A program made the translations under genes and the position numbers. This document shows positions 1 through 7,549 of a stretch of 40,009 bases of DNA, in pieces (position 1 is the first letter of the stretch; each line of letters starts with the position of its first letter). Below the pieces are notes generated by a model. That model worked only from the letters and a program-made list of their open reading frames with translations, was not told where the DNA came from and made no database searches. This DNA comes from Lysobacterales bacterium (GTDB lineage Bacteria > Pseudomonadota > Gammaproteobacteria > Xanthomonadales > Xanthomonadaceae): NCBI GenBank assembly GCA_019510195.1, contig JAEKKW010000019.1:1-40009 (forward strand), given 5' to 3'.

Positions 1-624
1 ACCCACCACCCGCGGCGATGTCGTCGAATTCCTGCGCGATGCCGGCGCCGACGGCCTGATCGGCGCCGATACCTTGCGGATGATGGAAGGCGCGATCGCG
101 CTTTCCGATCTCACCGTCGACGACGTGATGGTGCCGCGCTCGCAGATCACCATGTTGCAGATCGACCAGCCGATGGCGGAAGCGCTGGCGGTGGTACTGG
201 AATCCGGCCATTCGCGTTTCCCGGTGCACGGCGAGGACAAGGACGAGATCCTCGGCATCCTGCTCGCCAAGGACCTGCTCAAGGTCGTGGTCGAACGCAT
301 GGACCACGGCTTGCGCGACCTGCTGCGCCCCGCCTTCCTGATTCCCGAATCCAAACGCCTCGATGTGCTGCTGCGCGAGTTCCGCCTGTCGCGCAACCAC
401 ATGGGCATTGTCATCGACGAATACGGCGGCGTCGCCGGCCTGCTCACCATCGAGGACGTGCTGGAACAGATCGTCGGCACACCATCGGCGGCCTGGTGAC
501 CGCGGCGATCGGCCACCTGCCGGAAGCCGGCGAGGAACTGGCGATGGGGCGCTTCGTGTTCCGCGTCGCCAACGCCGACGCCCGCCGCGTCCACGCCTTC
601 CACGTCGGTGTCCACGCCGGATGA
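1..624 (+). pseudogene. corC: CorC/YbeX-type CBS-domain protein, left-truncated and frame-broken
   Basis: CorC/HlyC family proteins carry a CBS-domain pair and a C-terminal CorC_HlyC domain and are linked to Mg2+/Co2+ export. The open frame enters from the left edge (codons from position 2). It encodes the CBS pair with typical landmarks: DVMVPRSQI, GHSRFPV, LGILLAKDLL, MGIVIDEYGGVAGLLTIEDVLEQIVG. At about position 478 the frame shifts and stops at 499. In another frame, TIGGLVTAAIGHLPEAGEEL and the rest of the C-terminal domain continue from 481 to a stop at 622-624. The stretch normally lying between EQIVG and TIGGLV, roughly 40-45 residues by family comparison, is absent. The break is therefore a deletion that is not a multiple of three, not a single-base slip. 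The stop overlaps the next start (ATGA, 621-624). Identity is secure. Whether the break is real is not. Confidence 0.85.
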
Positions 625-1796
625 GGCGCGTACTGGCGGTCGTGCAAGCCGTCGTGCTTGCCCTGTTGGCGCTGCCCGTGCTGGCGACGCCTCGCATCGG
701 GGTGATGACGATGCAACCCGGCGAAGTGTTCTGGGAACGCTTCGGCCACGACGCCATCGCGATCGACGATCCGGCGAAGGGCGAGCCGGTCTCCTACAAC
801 TTCGGCTTCTTCGATCCCGGCGAACCGGGATTCATCGGGCGCTTCATCCGTGGCGAGATGCTGTATTCGCTGGCCGCGCTGCCGCTGCGCGAGGATCTGC
901 AGAACTACCGGGAAGAAGGCCGCGGCGTCTCGATCCAGTGGCTGGATCTCACGCCGGCGCAGGCCGCGGAATTGCAAGCGGCGCTGGAACTCAACGCACA
1001 GCCGCAGAACAGCCGCTACCACTACGACTATTTCCGCGACAACTGCACCACCCGAGTGCGCGATGCGCTCGATCGCGCACTCGGCGGACAATTGCGTCGC
1101 CAGCTGGAAGGCAGTTCCAACGGTGAAACCTATCGCAGCGAATCGACGCGGATGGCGGCACCGGCGCCGTGGATGCGCTATGGCTTCGAATTGGGACTGG
1201 GTCCCTCCAGCGACGTGCCGCTGACGCACTGGGATGACGCCTTCCTGCCGCAACGCCTGGCCGACAGTCTTGCCACCGCGAACAACAACGGCCAGCCGCT
1301 GGTGAGTGCGACGGAACGATTGTTGCCGCATCGGATTGCGTCGGCACCAGCAGAAGCGTCCCTGCCGCTGTGGCCATTCGTGCTCACCGGTCTCGGGCTG
1401 GCGGCGCTGGTCCTGGCATTCGGGCGCAGGCATCCCCGCCTGCTCGCGGCATTCGCGCTGCCGCTCTGGCTGCTTGGCGGCGTGTTCGGCGCGGTGTCGC
1501 TGTATGCATGGATCGGTACCGCGCACTGGGTCACGGCCGCCAACCACAACCTGTGGCTACTCAATCCGCTCGCCTTGCTGATGTCGTGGCCGGCGCTGCA
1601 ATGGCTGCGTGGCCGCGACAGCGCCTTCGGCCGCAATCTGTTGCTGGTGCTGGCGCTCCTCGCCTTCTGTGGCCTGATGGTGTCGTGGCTGGGGCCGCTG
1701 CAACGCAATGCGCCGTGGGTGGCCCTGCTGGTACCGATCCATTGGGCATTGGCGGCGGCATGGCCGCCACGCGGGCTTGTCCGTTCACGCGACTGA
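621..1796 (+). CDS. DUF4105 (Lnb N-terminal periplasmic-like) membrane protein
   Basis: 391-residue protein starting at ATG 621, overlapping the corC stop by ATGA. It has an N-terminal signal/TM segment (1-23), then a periplasmic DUF4105 domain (about 25-250), with FWERFGHDAI (His43) and RDNCTTR (Cys142) as the likely His/Cys pair of this NlpC/P60-like fold. About five hydrophobic helices follow (from about residue 250 to the end). DUF4105 is the periplasmic domain of Lnb, the lipoprotein N-acyltransferase of some Firmicutes. Many proteobacterial homologues are uncharacterised. In many proteobacteria the gene after corC/ybeX is lnt, so position and domain both hint at lipoprotein or envelope acylation. 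That function is inference only. An in-frame extension upstream of 621 exists but reads through corC and is not credible as part of this protein. Confidence 0.75.
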   Translation: MRRVLAVVQAVVLALLALPVLATPRIGVMTMQPGEVFWERFGHDAIAIDDPAKGEPVSYNFGFFDPGEPGFIGRFIRGEMLYSLAALPLREDLQNYREEGRGVSIQWLDLTPAQAAELQAALELNAQPQNSRYHYDYFRDNCTTRVRDALDRALGGQLRRQLEGSSNGETYRSESTRMAAPAPWMRYGFELGLGPSSDVPLTHWDDAFLPQRLADSLATANNNGQPLVSATERLLPHRIASAPAEASLPLWPFVLTGLGLAALVLAFGRRHPRLLAAFALPLWLLGGVFGAVSLYAWIGTAHWVTAANHNLWLLNPLALLMSWPALQWLRGRDSAFGRNLLLVLALLAFCGLMVSWLGPLQRNAPWVALLVPIHWALAAAWPPRGLVRSRD

Positions 1797-1811
1797 GTGC
1801 AGGATGCGGGA

Positions 1812-2783
1812 ATGGATTGCGTGATCAATTGCGCGGTGTACCGCGGCGGCGTGCGCGAGGACATTTCGCTCGAGCACATCAGCGACGTGCTGGCGCAGGA
1901 CGACGGCAGTTTCGTCTGGGTCGGCCTCTACGAACCAGACGAAGACCAGCTCGACGAACTGCAGCTGGAATTCGGCCTGCATGATCTCGCCATCGAGGAC
2001 GCGCACAGCGCCCACCAGCGACCGAAACTGGAAGTGTTCGGCAACACGCTGTTCATGGCCGTGCACACTGCGCAGCTGGTGGATGCGCACCTGAAATTCG
2101 GCGAAACCCACATCTTCTACGGACCGCGCTTCCTGCTGACGGTGCGCCACGACGCCTCGCTGAGCTTCGCCGCCGTGCGCCAGAAGCTGGAACGCGAACC
2201 CGATCATCTCAAGATGGGCCCGGTGGTGGCGTTGCATGGCGTGCTCGATTTCATCGTCGACAACTACGAGCCGATCGTCGATGCCTTCTCGGAAGAACTC
2301 GACGCCCTCGAACACGCGATCTTTGCCGAGGACTTCAGCCGCGGCACCATCCGCCGCCTCTATACCCTGCGCAAGGAACTGACCAAGATGCGGATGGCGG
2401 TGCTGCCGATGCAGGACATCCTCAAGCAACTGGTGCGCCTGCAGGACTTCGGCATTCCCGACGAGGCGCGCCCGTATTTCCGCGACGTCGCCGATCACGC
2501 CGCGCGCACCGCCGACATCATCGACGTGCAGCGCGAGATGGCGTCCACCGCGATGAACACCAATTTGTCGCTGGTCACCATCAACCAGGGCGAGGTGGTG
2601 AAAAAACTGGCGGGCTGGGCCGGATTGCTGGCTGTGCCGACGCTGGTCGCGAGCTGGTACGGCATGAACTTCCACCACATGCCCGAACTCGACCACCCCT
2701 ATGCGTATCCGGTGATGATCGTACTGGTGGTGGCGGGCTGCACCGCGCTCTACCGTTACCTGAAGAAGGTGCGTTGGCTGTAA
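1812..2783 (+). CDS. corA: Magnesium/cobalt transporter CorA
   Basis: 323-residue inner-membrane divalent-cation channel of the CorA (2-TM-GxN) family, which forms pentamers and imports Mg2+. There is a long cytoplasmic alpha/beta domain (about 1-260) with the acidic and coiled helices typical of the funnel. TM1 (about 264-284) ends in the diagnostic GMN motif at residues 284-286 (YGMNF), followed by the acidic-aromatic loop MPELDHPYAYP and TM2 (about 299-316). The C-terminus is basic (KKVRW), as is usual. ATG 1812 is preferred because AGGA lies just upstream. An in-frame GTG at 1797 directly after the previous stop is the alternative. The gene follows the DUF4105 gene by 15 nt and is probably co-transcribed with it and corC, which puts two metal-ion genes around a DUF4105 protein. 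Confidence 0.93.
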   Translation: MDCVINCAVYRGGVREDISLEHISDVLAQDDGSFVWVGLYEPDEDQLDELQLEFGLHDLAIEDAHSAHQRPKLEVFGNTLFMAVHTAQLVDAHLKFGETHIFYGPRFLLTVRHDASLSFAAVRQKLEREPDHLKMGPVVALHGVLDFIVDNYEPIVDAFSEELDALEHAIFAEDFSRGTIRRLYTLRKELTKMRMAVLPMQDILKQLVRLQDFGIPDEARPYFRDVADHAARTADIIDVQREMASTAMNTNLSLVTINQGEVVKKLAGWAGLLAVPTLVASWYGMNFHHMPELDHPYAYPVMIVLVVAGCTALYRYLKKVRWL

Positions 2784-2888
2784 CAACGCCCGGCATGCAA
2801 CCAAAGTCGTAGTCCCCATGCCGCAGCGCGGATTGACGCCCGCGCCGCGACGCGCCACGCTCGCGGGAATCCCCGTGGAGCGAGCGGC

Positions 2889-4940
2889 ATGCAGGCGATC
2901 AGGATGCTGGGCTGGGTGGTCATGGCGGTGTTCGCCGCCTGTTGCCTCGGCGTGGTGGCGTTGCACCGCGGCGAAACCATCAACGCGATGTGGCTGGTGG
3001 CGGCATCGGTCTCGGTGTTCTTCATCGGTTATCGTTTCTACGCGCGCTACATCGCGACGCACGCGGTGCAACTCGATCCGACCCGGATGACGCCGGCATG
3101 GCGGCACAAGGACGGCCTCGACTACGAGCCGACCGACAAGAGCATCCTGTTCGGCCACCACTTCGCCGCGATCGCCGGCGCCGGTCCGCTGGTGGGCCCG
3201 GTGCTCGCCGCGCAGATGGGCTATCTGCCCGGATTCCTGTGGATCCTGTTCGGGGTGATCTTCGCCGGCGCGGTGCAGGACTTCCTCGTCCTCGTCTTCT
3301 CGGTGCGTCGCGACGGCCGCTCGCTCGGCGAGATGATCCGCAGCGAAATGGGCGCCGCCGCCGGTGTCACCGCCATGATCGGCATACTGATGATCATGGT
3401 GATCCTGCTCGCGGTCCTCGCGCTGGTGGTGGTGAAGGCGCTGGCCGGCAGTCCGTGGGGCACGTTCACCGTCGCCGCGACGATTCCGATCGCGCTGCTG
3501 ATGGGCGTGTCGCTGCGCTGGCTGCGGCCCGGTCGCGTGCTGGAGGCATCGATCATCGGCTTCGTGCTGCTGATGCTGGCGATCTGGGGCGGTGGCAAGA
3601 TCGCTGCTTCGCCCGAGCTCGCGCACATGTTCACCTTCGACGGCCGTGCCTTGGCGTGGATGCTGATCGGATACGGTTTCATCGCCGCGGTATTGCCGGT
3701 GTGGCTGCTGCTGGCACCGCGCGACTATCTCTCCACCTTCCTCAAGATCGGCACGATCGCGTTGCTGGCGCTCGCGGTCGTCGTCGCCATGCCGCAGCTG
3801 CACATGCCGGCGATCACCAAATTCGTCGACGGCAGCGGCCCGGTGTTCTCCGGGAAACTGTTCCCGTTCCTGTTCATCACGATTGCCTGCGGTTCGGTCT
3901 CGGGATTCCACGCGCTGATCTCGTCCGGCACCACGCCGAAGATGCTGTCGAACGAAAGCGAAGCCACGCTGATCGGCTACGGCGGCATGCTGATGGAGGC
4001 GATGGTCGCGGTGATGGCGCTGATCGCGGCCTGCGTGCTCGATCCCGGCCTGTACTTCGCGATGAACGCGCCGGCCGCGCTGATCGGCACCACGCCGGAA
4101 GCGGCGGCGCAGGCGATCTCGGCATGGGGCTTCGTGATCACCCCCGACATGCTCACCGCCACCGCCCACAACATCGGCGAAGCCACCGTACTGTCGCGCG
4201 CGGGCGGCGCGCCGACGCTGGCGGTCGGCATGGCGCAGATCCTGCATGGATTGATCGGCGGCGAAGGCCTGATGGCATTCTGGTACCACTACGCCATCCT
4301 GTTCGAAGCATTGTTCATCCTCACCACCGTCGATGCCGGCACGCGGGTGGCGCGCTTCATGATCCAGGATCTCGCCGGCGTCGTGTACCCGCCGTTCGCG
4401 CGCACCCATGACTGGGGCGCCAACATCGTCTGCACCTTGCTTGCGGTCGGTGCCTGGGGGTATTTCCTTTACCAGGGCGTGGTCGATCCGCTGGGCGGCA
4501 TCAACACGCTGTGGCCGCTGTTCGGCATCGCCAACCAGATGCTGGCGGCGATCGCACTGGTGTTCTGCTGCGTGGTGATGGTGAAGTCGAAGCACCAGCG
4601 CCGGCTGTGGATACCGGCGATCCCGACCGTGTGGCTGCTCGCCTGCACGCTGACCGCCGGCTGGCAGAAGGTGCTGCATCCCAACCCGAAGATCGGCTTC
4701 CTCGCCAACGCCCAGAAGTTCTCGGAAGCGGTGGCGCGCGGCGAAGTACTGGCGCCGGCCAAGTCGCTGCAGGAGATGCAGCGGGTGATCTTCAACAACC
4801 AGCTCGATGCCGCCTTGTGCGCGGTGTTCGTGATCGTGGTGGTGCTGACGACCATCTTCGGCATCCGCGAGATGTTGCGCGCGCATTGGGCCGCGGTGCC
4901 GACCACCAAGGAGACGCCGTATGTCGCCTTTGATCACTGA
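2889..4940 (+). CDS. cstA: Carbon starvation protein A family (CstA/BtsT) pyruvate/peptide transporter
   Basis: 683-residue polytopic inner-membrane protein of the CstA family, whose members import pyruvate (BtsT, CstA) and have also been linked to peptide use. Landmarks are ETINAMWLVAASVSVFFIGYR near the N-terminus, the conserved GHHFAAIAGAGPLVGPVLAAQMGYLPG segment (about 78-104), ISSGTTPKML, and many long hydrophobic helices. Length is close to E. coli CstA (701) and BtsT (716). The start is ATG 2889, preceded by GTGGAG. Its stop overlaps the start of a YbdD-type gene by 20 nt, the usual CstA/YbdD pairing. The preceding 105-nt gap (2784-2888) separates it from corA and probably holds its promoter. 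It contains a TTGACG at 2833-2838 but no convincing -10 box. Confidence 0.93.
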   Translation: MQAIRMLGWVVMAVFAACCLGVVALHRGETINAMWLVAASVSVFFIGYRFYARYIATHAVQLDPTRMTPAWRHKDGLDYEPTDKSILFGHHFAAIAGAGPLVGPVLAAQMGYLPGFLWILFGVIFAGAVQDFLVLVFSVRRDGRSLGEMIRSEMGAAAGVTAMIGILMIMVILLAVLALVVVKALAGSPWGTFTVAATIPIALLMGVSLRWLRPGRVLEASIIGFVLLMLAIWGGGKIAASPELAHMFTFDGRALAWMLIGYGFIAAVLPVWLLLAPRDYLSTFLKIGTIALLALAVVVAMPQLHMPAITKFVDGSGPVFSGKLFPFLFITIACGSVSGFHALISSGTTPKMLSNESEATLIGYGGMLMEAMVAVMALIAACVLDPGLYFAMNAPAALIGTTPEAAAQAISAWGFVITPDMLTATAHNIGEATVLSRAGGAPTLAVGMAQILHGLIGGEGLMAFWYHYAILFEALFILTTVDAGTRVARFMIQDLAGVVYPPFARTHDWGANIVCTLLAVGAWGYFLYQGVVDPLGGINTLWPLFGIANQMLAAIALVFCCVVMVKSKHQRRLWIPAIPTVWLLACTLTAGWQKVLHPNPKIGFLANAQKFSEAVARGEVLAPAKSLQEMQRVIFNNQLDAALCAVFVIVVVLTTIFGIREMLRAHWAAVPTTKETPYVAFDH

Positions 4941-5115
4941 AGCCTGGCGCTGGCTGGAACGCACCGCGCGTCTTGCCATCGGCGTGCCCGACTACGCCGC
5001 CTATGTCGAACACGTGCGCAGCCATCATCCGGAGCACGCGCCGATGAGCCGCGAGGAATTCTTCGTCGAACGGATGCAGGCGCGCTACGGCAAGGGCCGT
5101 TCGCGCTGCTGTTGA
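4921..5115 (+). CDS. YbdD/YjiX family small protein (DUF466)
   Basis: 64-residue cytoplasmic protein of the YbdD/YjiX family, which is almost always encoded directly after a CstA/BtsT transporter. Visible signatures are WLERTARLAIGVPDYAAYVEH, the HPEHAPMSREEFF segment and the C-terminal RCC that closes most family members. The start (ATG 4921) lies inside the last codons of cstA, so translation is very likely coupled. In E. coli the partner is needed for full pyruvate uptake by the CstA/BtsT proteins. Its exact mechanism is not settled. Only 3 nt separate its stop from the stop of the convergent Nramp gene. Confidence 0.9.
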   Translation: MSPLITEAWRWLERTARLAIGVPDYAAYVEHVRSHHPEHAPMSREEFFVERMQARYGKGRSRCC

Positions 5116-5118
5116 ACA

Positions 5119-6175
5119 TCAGAACACGAACAGGCCGATCGCCGCCGCGAACATCAGCATGGTCGCGATCGCGACGCAGACGCGGCTGATGCGCGAACTC
5201 GGCTGGTCCTGCATCAGCTTGCGATCGGAAGCCACCAGCAACACGCCGACCAGCAGGAAAGGCGCCAGTACGCCGTTGATCACCGCCGTCCAGAACAACG
5301 CCTTGATCGGATCGATGTTCATGAAATCCATCGATGCGCCGGCGAGGATCGCCAATGCGAACACCGCGTAGAACGAGGTCGCCTGGCGGAACTTGCGATC
5401 GAGCCCGTAGGCCCAGTCGAAGGTTTCCGCGAAGGCGTAGGCCGCCGATCCCGCCAGCGTCGGGATCGCGAGCAGGCCGGTTCCGATGATGCCGACGGAA
5501 TACAGCAGGTAGGCGGCATCGCCCGCCAATGGCCGCAATGCTTCCGCGGCTTCACGGGTCGTGGTGATCCGGGTGATGCCGTGCGCGCCCAGCGTAAGCG
5601 CGGTGGTCAGGATGATGAAGAACATCACCACGTTGGAGAACAGCGTGCCCAACGCGACATCCAGGCTTCACGATGAAGGCGGTCGCGATGTAGGCGAACA
5701 GGATCAGGGCCAGCCATTTCAGCACCGCCGCGATCATGTGGTAGCGCAGGCGGATGGCAGCAACCGCGATACCGATGCCGAACACCATCACGTAGATGTG
5801 CGAAGAACCCCAGCCGAGCATCTCGGCGGCATCGGCCATGCCGGCAAGGTCCGATCCGATGTTGATGACATTTGCCAGCAGCAGCGCCAGCGACGCCAGG
5901 CCGACCAGCCAGCGCGGGAACTTCAGCCGGAACGCACCCGCCAGCCCCATGTCGGTGACCATGCCGATGCGTGCGCACATCATCTGCACCGTGCCCATCA
6001 ATGGCCAGGTCAGCCACGACAGCCACAGTAGGTGGGTGCCGAACTGCGCGCCGGCGATCGAATAGGTGGCGACGCCGGACGGATCGTCGTCGGCCGCACC
6101 GGTGGTGATGCCGGGACCGAGCGCGCGCCACAAGCGGCGGATTCCGAGGCTCGGGCGCGTCTTGTGCTCGCTCAT
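5119..6175 (-). pseudogene. Nramp-family divalent metal transporter, frameshifted with missing middle
   Basis: An SLC11/Nramp-like transporter split over two frames. The N-terminal part starts at ATG 6175 (MSEHKTRP, with GGAG upstream). It contains the TM1 region LGPGITTGAADDDPSGVATY and several helices up to TAFIVKP near 5670. The C-terminal part resumes in another frame as DVALGTLFSNVVMFFIILTT from about 5662 and runs to the stop at 5119. Related proteins have about 70-90 residues between these points, including the TM6 region that contributes to the metal site. As read, the gene could not make a working transporter. The TM1 motif is DPSG, not the classical DPGN, which suggests the divergent Nramp branch that includes Mg2+ transporters; this is an inference. 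It faces cstA-ybdD convergently. A dyad lies upstream (6246-6267). Confidence 0.82.
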
Positions 6176-6245
6176 GCGCGGCGTCTCCAGGCAGGGAATC
6201 AATCAGGAGCCGCAGCGCGGCGGCGCCATTATTGCCGCGCCGACC

Positions 6246-6267
6246 GCCGGATAGTATTACTTCCGGC
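6246..6267. promoter_or_regulatory. Inverted repeat between the DUF819 and Nramp genes
   Basis: GCCGGA (6246-6251) and TCCGGC (6262-6267) form a perfect 6-bp dyad around an AT-rich 10-nt core, TAGTATTACT. It lies 71-92 nt upstream of the Nramp start and downstream of the DUF819 stop. There is no T-run after it on the minus strand, so it is not a typical intrinsic terminator. An operator over the Nramp promoter is the better guess. The AT-rich core could hold a -10 element, but no good -35 is visible. Confidence 0.3.
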
Positions 6268-6294
6268 AAAATGACCGGATCGATCGCCGGACAA

Positions 6295-7545
6295 TCACGC
6301 TCCAGCAAGCGTCTTCAGTGCCAATCCAAGCAGGTAGGCCAGCACGGTGCCGGTGGCGTAGCCGAGCGTGCCCAACAGCGCACCGACCGGCGCCAGCGCC
6401 GGATGGAAGGCCGAGGCGACCACGGGCGCGGAAGCGGGCCCGCCGATATGGCTCTGCGAGCCCACCGCGAAATAGAACAACGGTGCGCGGATCAAACGAC
6501 CGACCAGCCACAGAATGATGATGTGGAAGCCAAGCCAGATCACTCCGAGATACAGCAGTTGATATTTGTCGAACACCGCGCCGATATCCATCTGCATTCC
6601 GATGCATGCAATCAGGACATACAGCAGCAACGTGCCAATGGTCGATGCACCGACGCCATCGAGCCGACGCATGCGGGTGAAGCTCAACGACAATCCGGTC
6701 AACGTGCAGATCGCGATGATCCACACCAGCGGTTCGCCGAGGCCGGCGCGTTTCGCCAACGGGAAGTGATCGCCGATCCACGGCGCGAAGCCGCCGGCGA
6801 TCCAGTGTGCCAGGCCGACGGTGCCGAAGGCGAGCCCGAAGATCATCACCATGTCGGTGAGCGTGGCCGGGCGTTCGTGCCTGCTGCGATAGTCGGCGAG
6901 GCGATGCTTCAAATCGTCGAGCGCGGCGGTATCGGCCTTCTGGCGCGCATCGATGTGCGCCGCGCGTTGCGCCAGCAACAACAGCACCGCCATCCACACG
7001 TAGGCAACCGCGGCATCGACCACCGCGAACTGGCCGAAGGTGACGGCATCGACGTGGAAGATTTCCTTCATCGCCACCATGTTGGCGCCGCCGCCGATCC
7101 AGCTTCCCGCAAGCGCCGCCATGCCGCCCCAGGTGTCGCCGCCCATCGTCGCCGGGAACAGCGCCTGCATCGTCACGAACGCGAACACGCCGCCGAGCAT
7201 CACGCTGGCCGATGTCGCCACATACATCAGCAACAACTTCGGGCCGAGCTTGAGGATCGCCGGGATGTCGACCGTCAGCGTCAGCAGCACCAGTGATGCC
7301 GGCAACAGCACGCGGCTGGCCACCGGGTTGTAGAGCTTGCTGTGGACGCCGTCGATCACGCCGAGGCTGTTGAGGATGCCCGGAATGAAGTAGCACAACA
7401 GCAGCGGTGGCACGAGGTCGAAGAAGCGCCGGAGGAATCCCGATTCGCGCGACGACGCCCAGAACACCACGCCAAGCACCGCGGCCAGCACGCCCAGGAC
7501 GACGATGTCGTCCTGGATCAGCGGGACCCTGGCGGCTGCTTCCAC
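6295..7545 (-). CDS. DUF819 family integral membrane protein
   Basis: 416-residue protein that is almost wholly hydrophobic, with about 10-12 helices, of the DUF819 family (YjcL-like). No transport substrate is established for the family. Recognisable stretches are the DLVPPLLLCYFIPGILNSLGVID region near residue 45, the repeated glycine-rich segments AALAGSWIGGGANMVAMKE and GSQSHIGGPASAPVVASAF, and a charged cytoplasmic loop in the middle (QKADTAALDDLKHRLADYRSR). The repeated GG segments suggest an internally duplicated transporter-like fold. The start chosen is GTG 7545, only 4 nt after the stop of the S9 peptidase on the same strand, so it is probably the third gene of the OPT-peptidase operon. 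That context suggests a role in handling peptide breakdown products, which is inference. Confidence 0.82.
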   Translation of the reverse strand: MEAAARVPLIQDDIVVLGVLAAVLGVVFWASSRESGFLRRFFDLVPPLLLCYFIPGILNSLGVIDGVHSKLYNPVASRVLLPASLVLLTLTVDIPAILKLGPKLLLMYVATSASVMLGGVFAFVTMQALFPATMGGDTWGGMAALAGSWIGGGANMVAMKEIFHVDAVTFGQFAVVDAAVAYVWMAVLLLLAQRAAHIDARQKADTAALDDLKHRLADYRSRHERPATLTDMVMIFGLAFGTVGLAHWIAGGFAPWIGDHFPLAKRAGLGEPLVWIIAICTLTGLSLSFTRMRRLDGVGASTIGTLLLYVLIACIGMQMDIGAVFDKYQLLYLGVIWLGFHIIILWLVGRLIRAPLFYFAVGSQSHIGGPASAPVVASAFHPALAPVGALLGTLGYATGTVLAYLLGLALKTLAGA

Positions 7546-7549
7546 GCGC

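Noticed and set aside
2784-2888. corA-cstA gap as a regulated cstA promoter with a binding site (ACCAAAGTCGTAGTCC)
   Set aside because: The motif has no visible dyad and I could not tie it to a known regulator. A TTGACG is present but no -10 partner.
1785-4979. Minus-strand open frame of over 1000 codons opposite corA and cstA
   Set aside because: Composition is dominated by His/Arg/Gln/Asp runs typical of the antisense of GC-rich genes, with no domain. corA and cstA on the plus strand are unmistakable.
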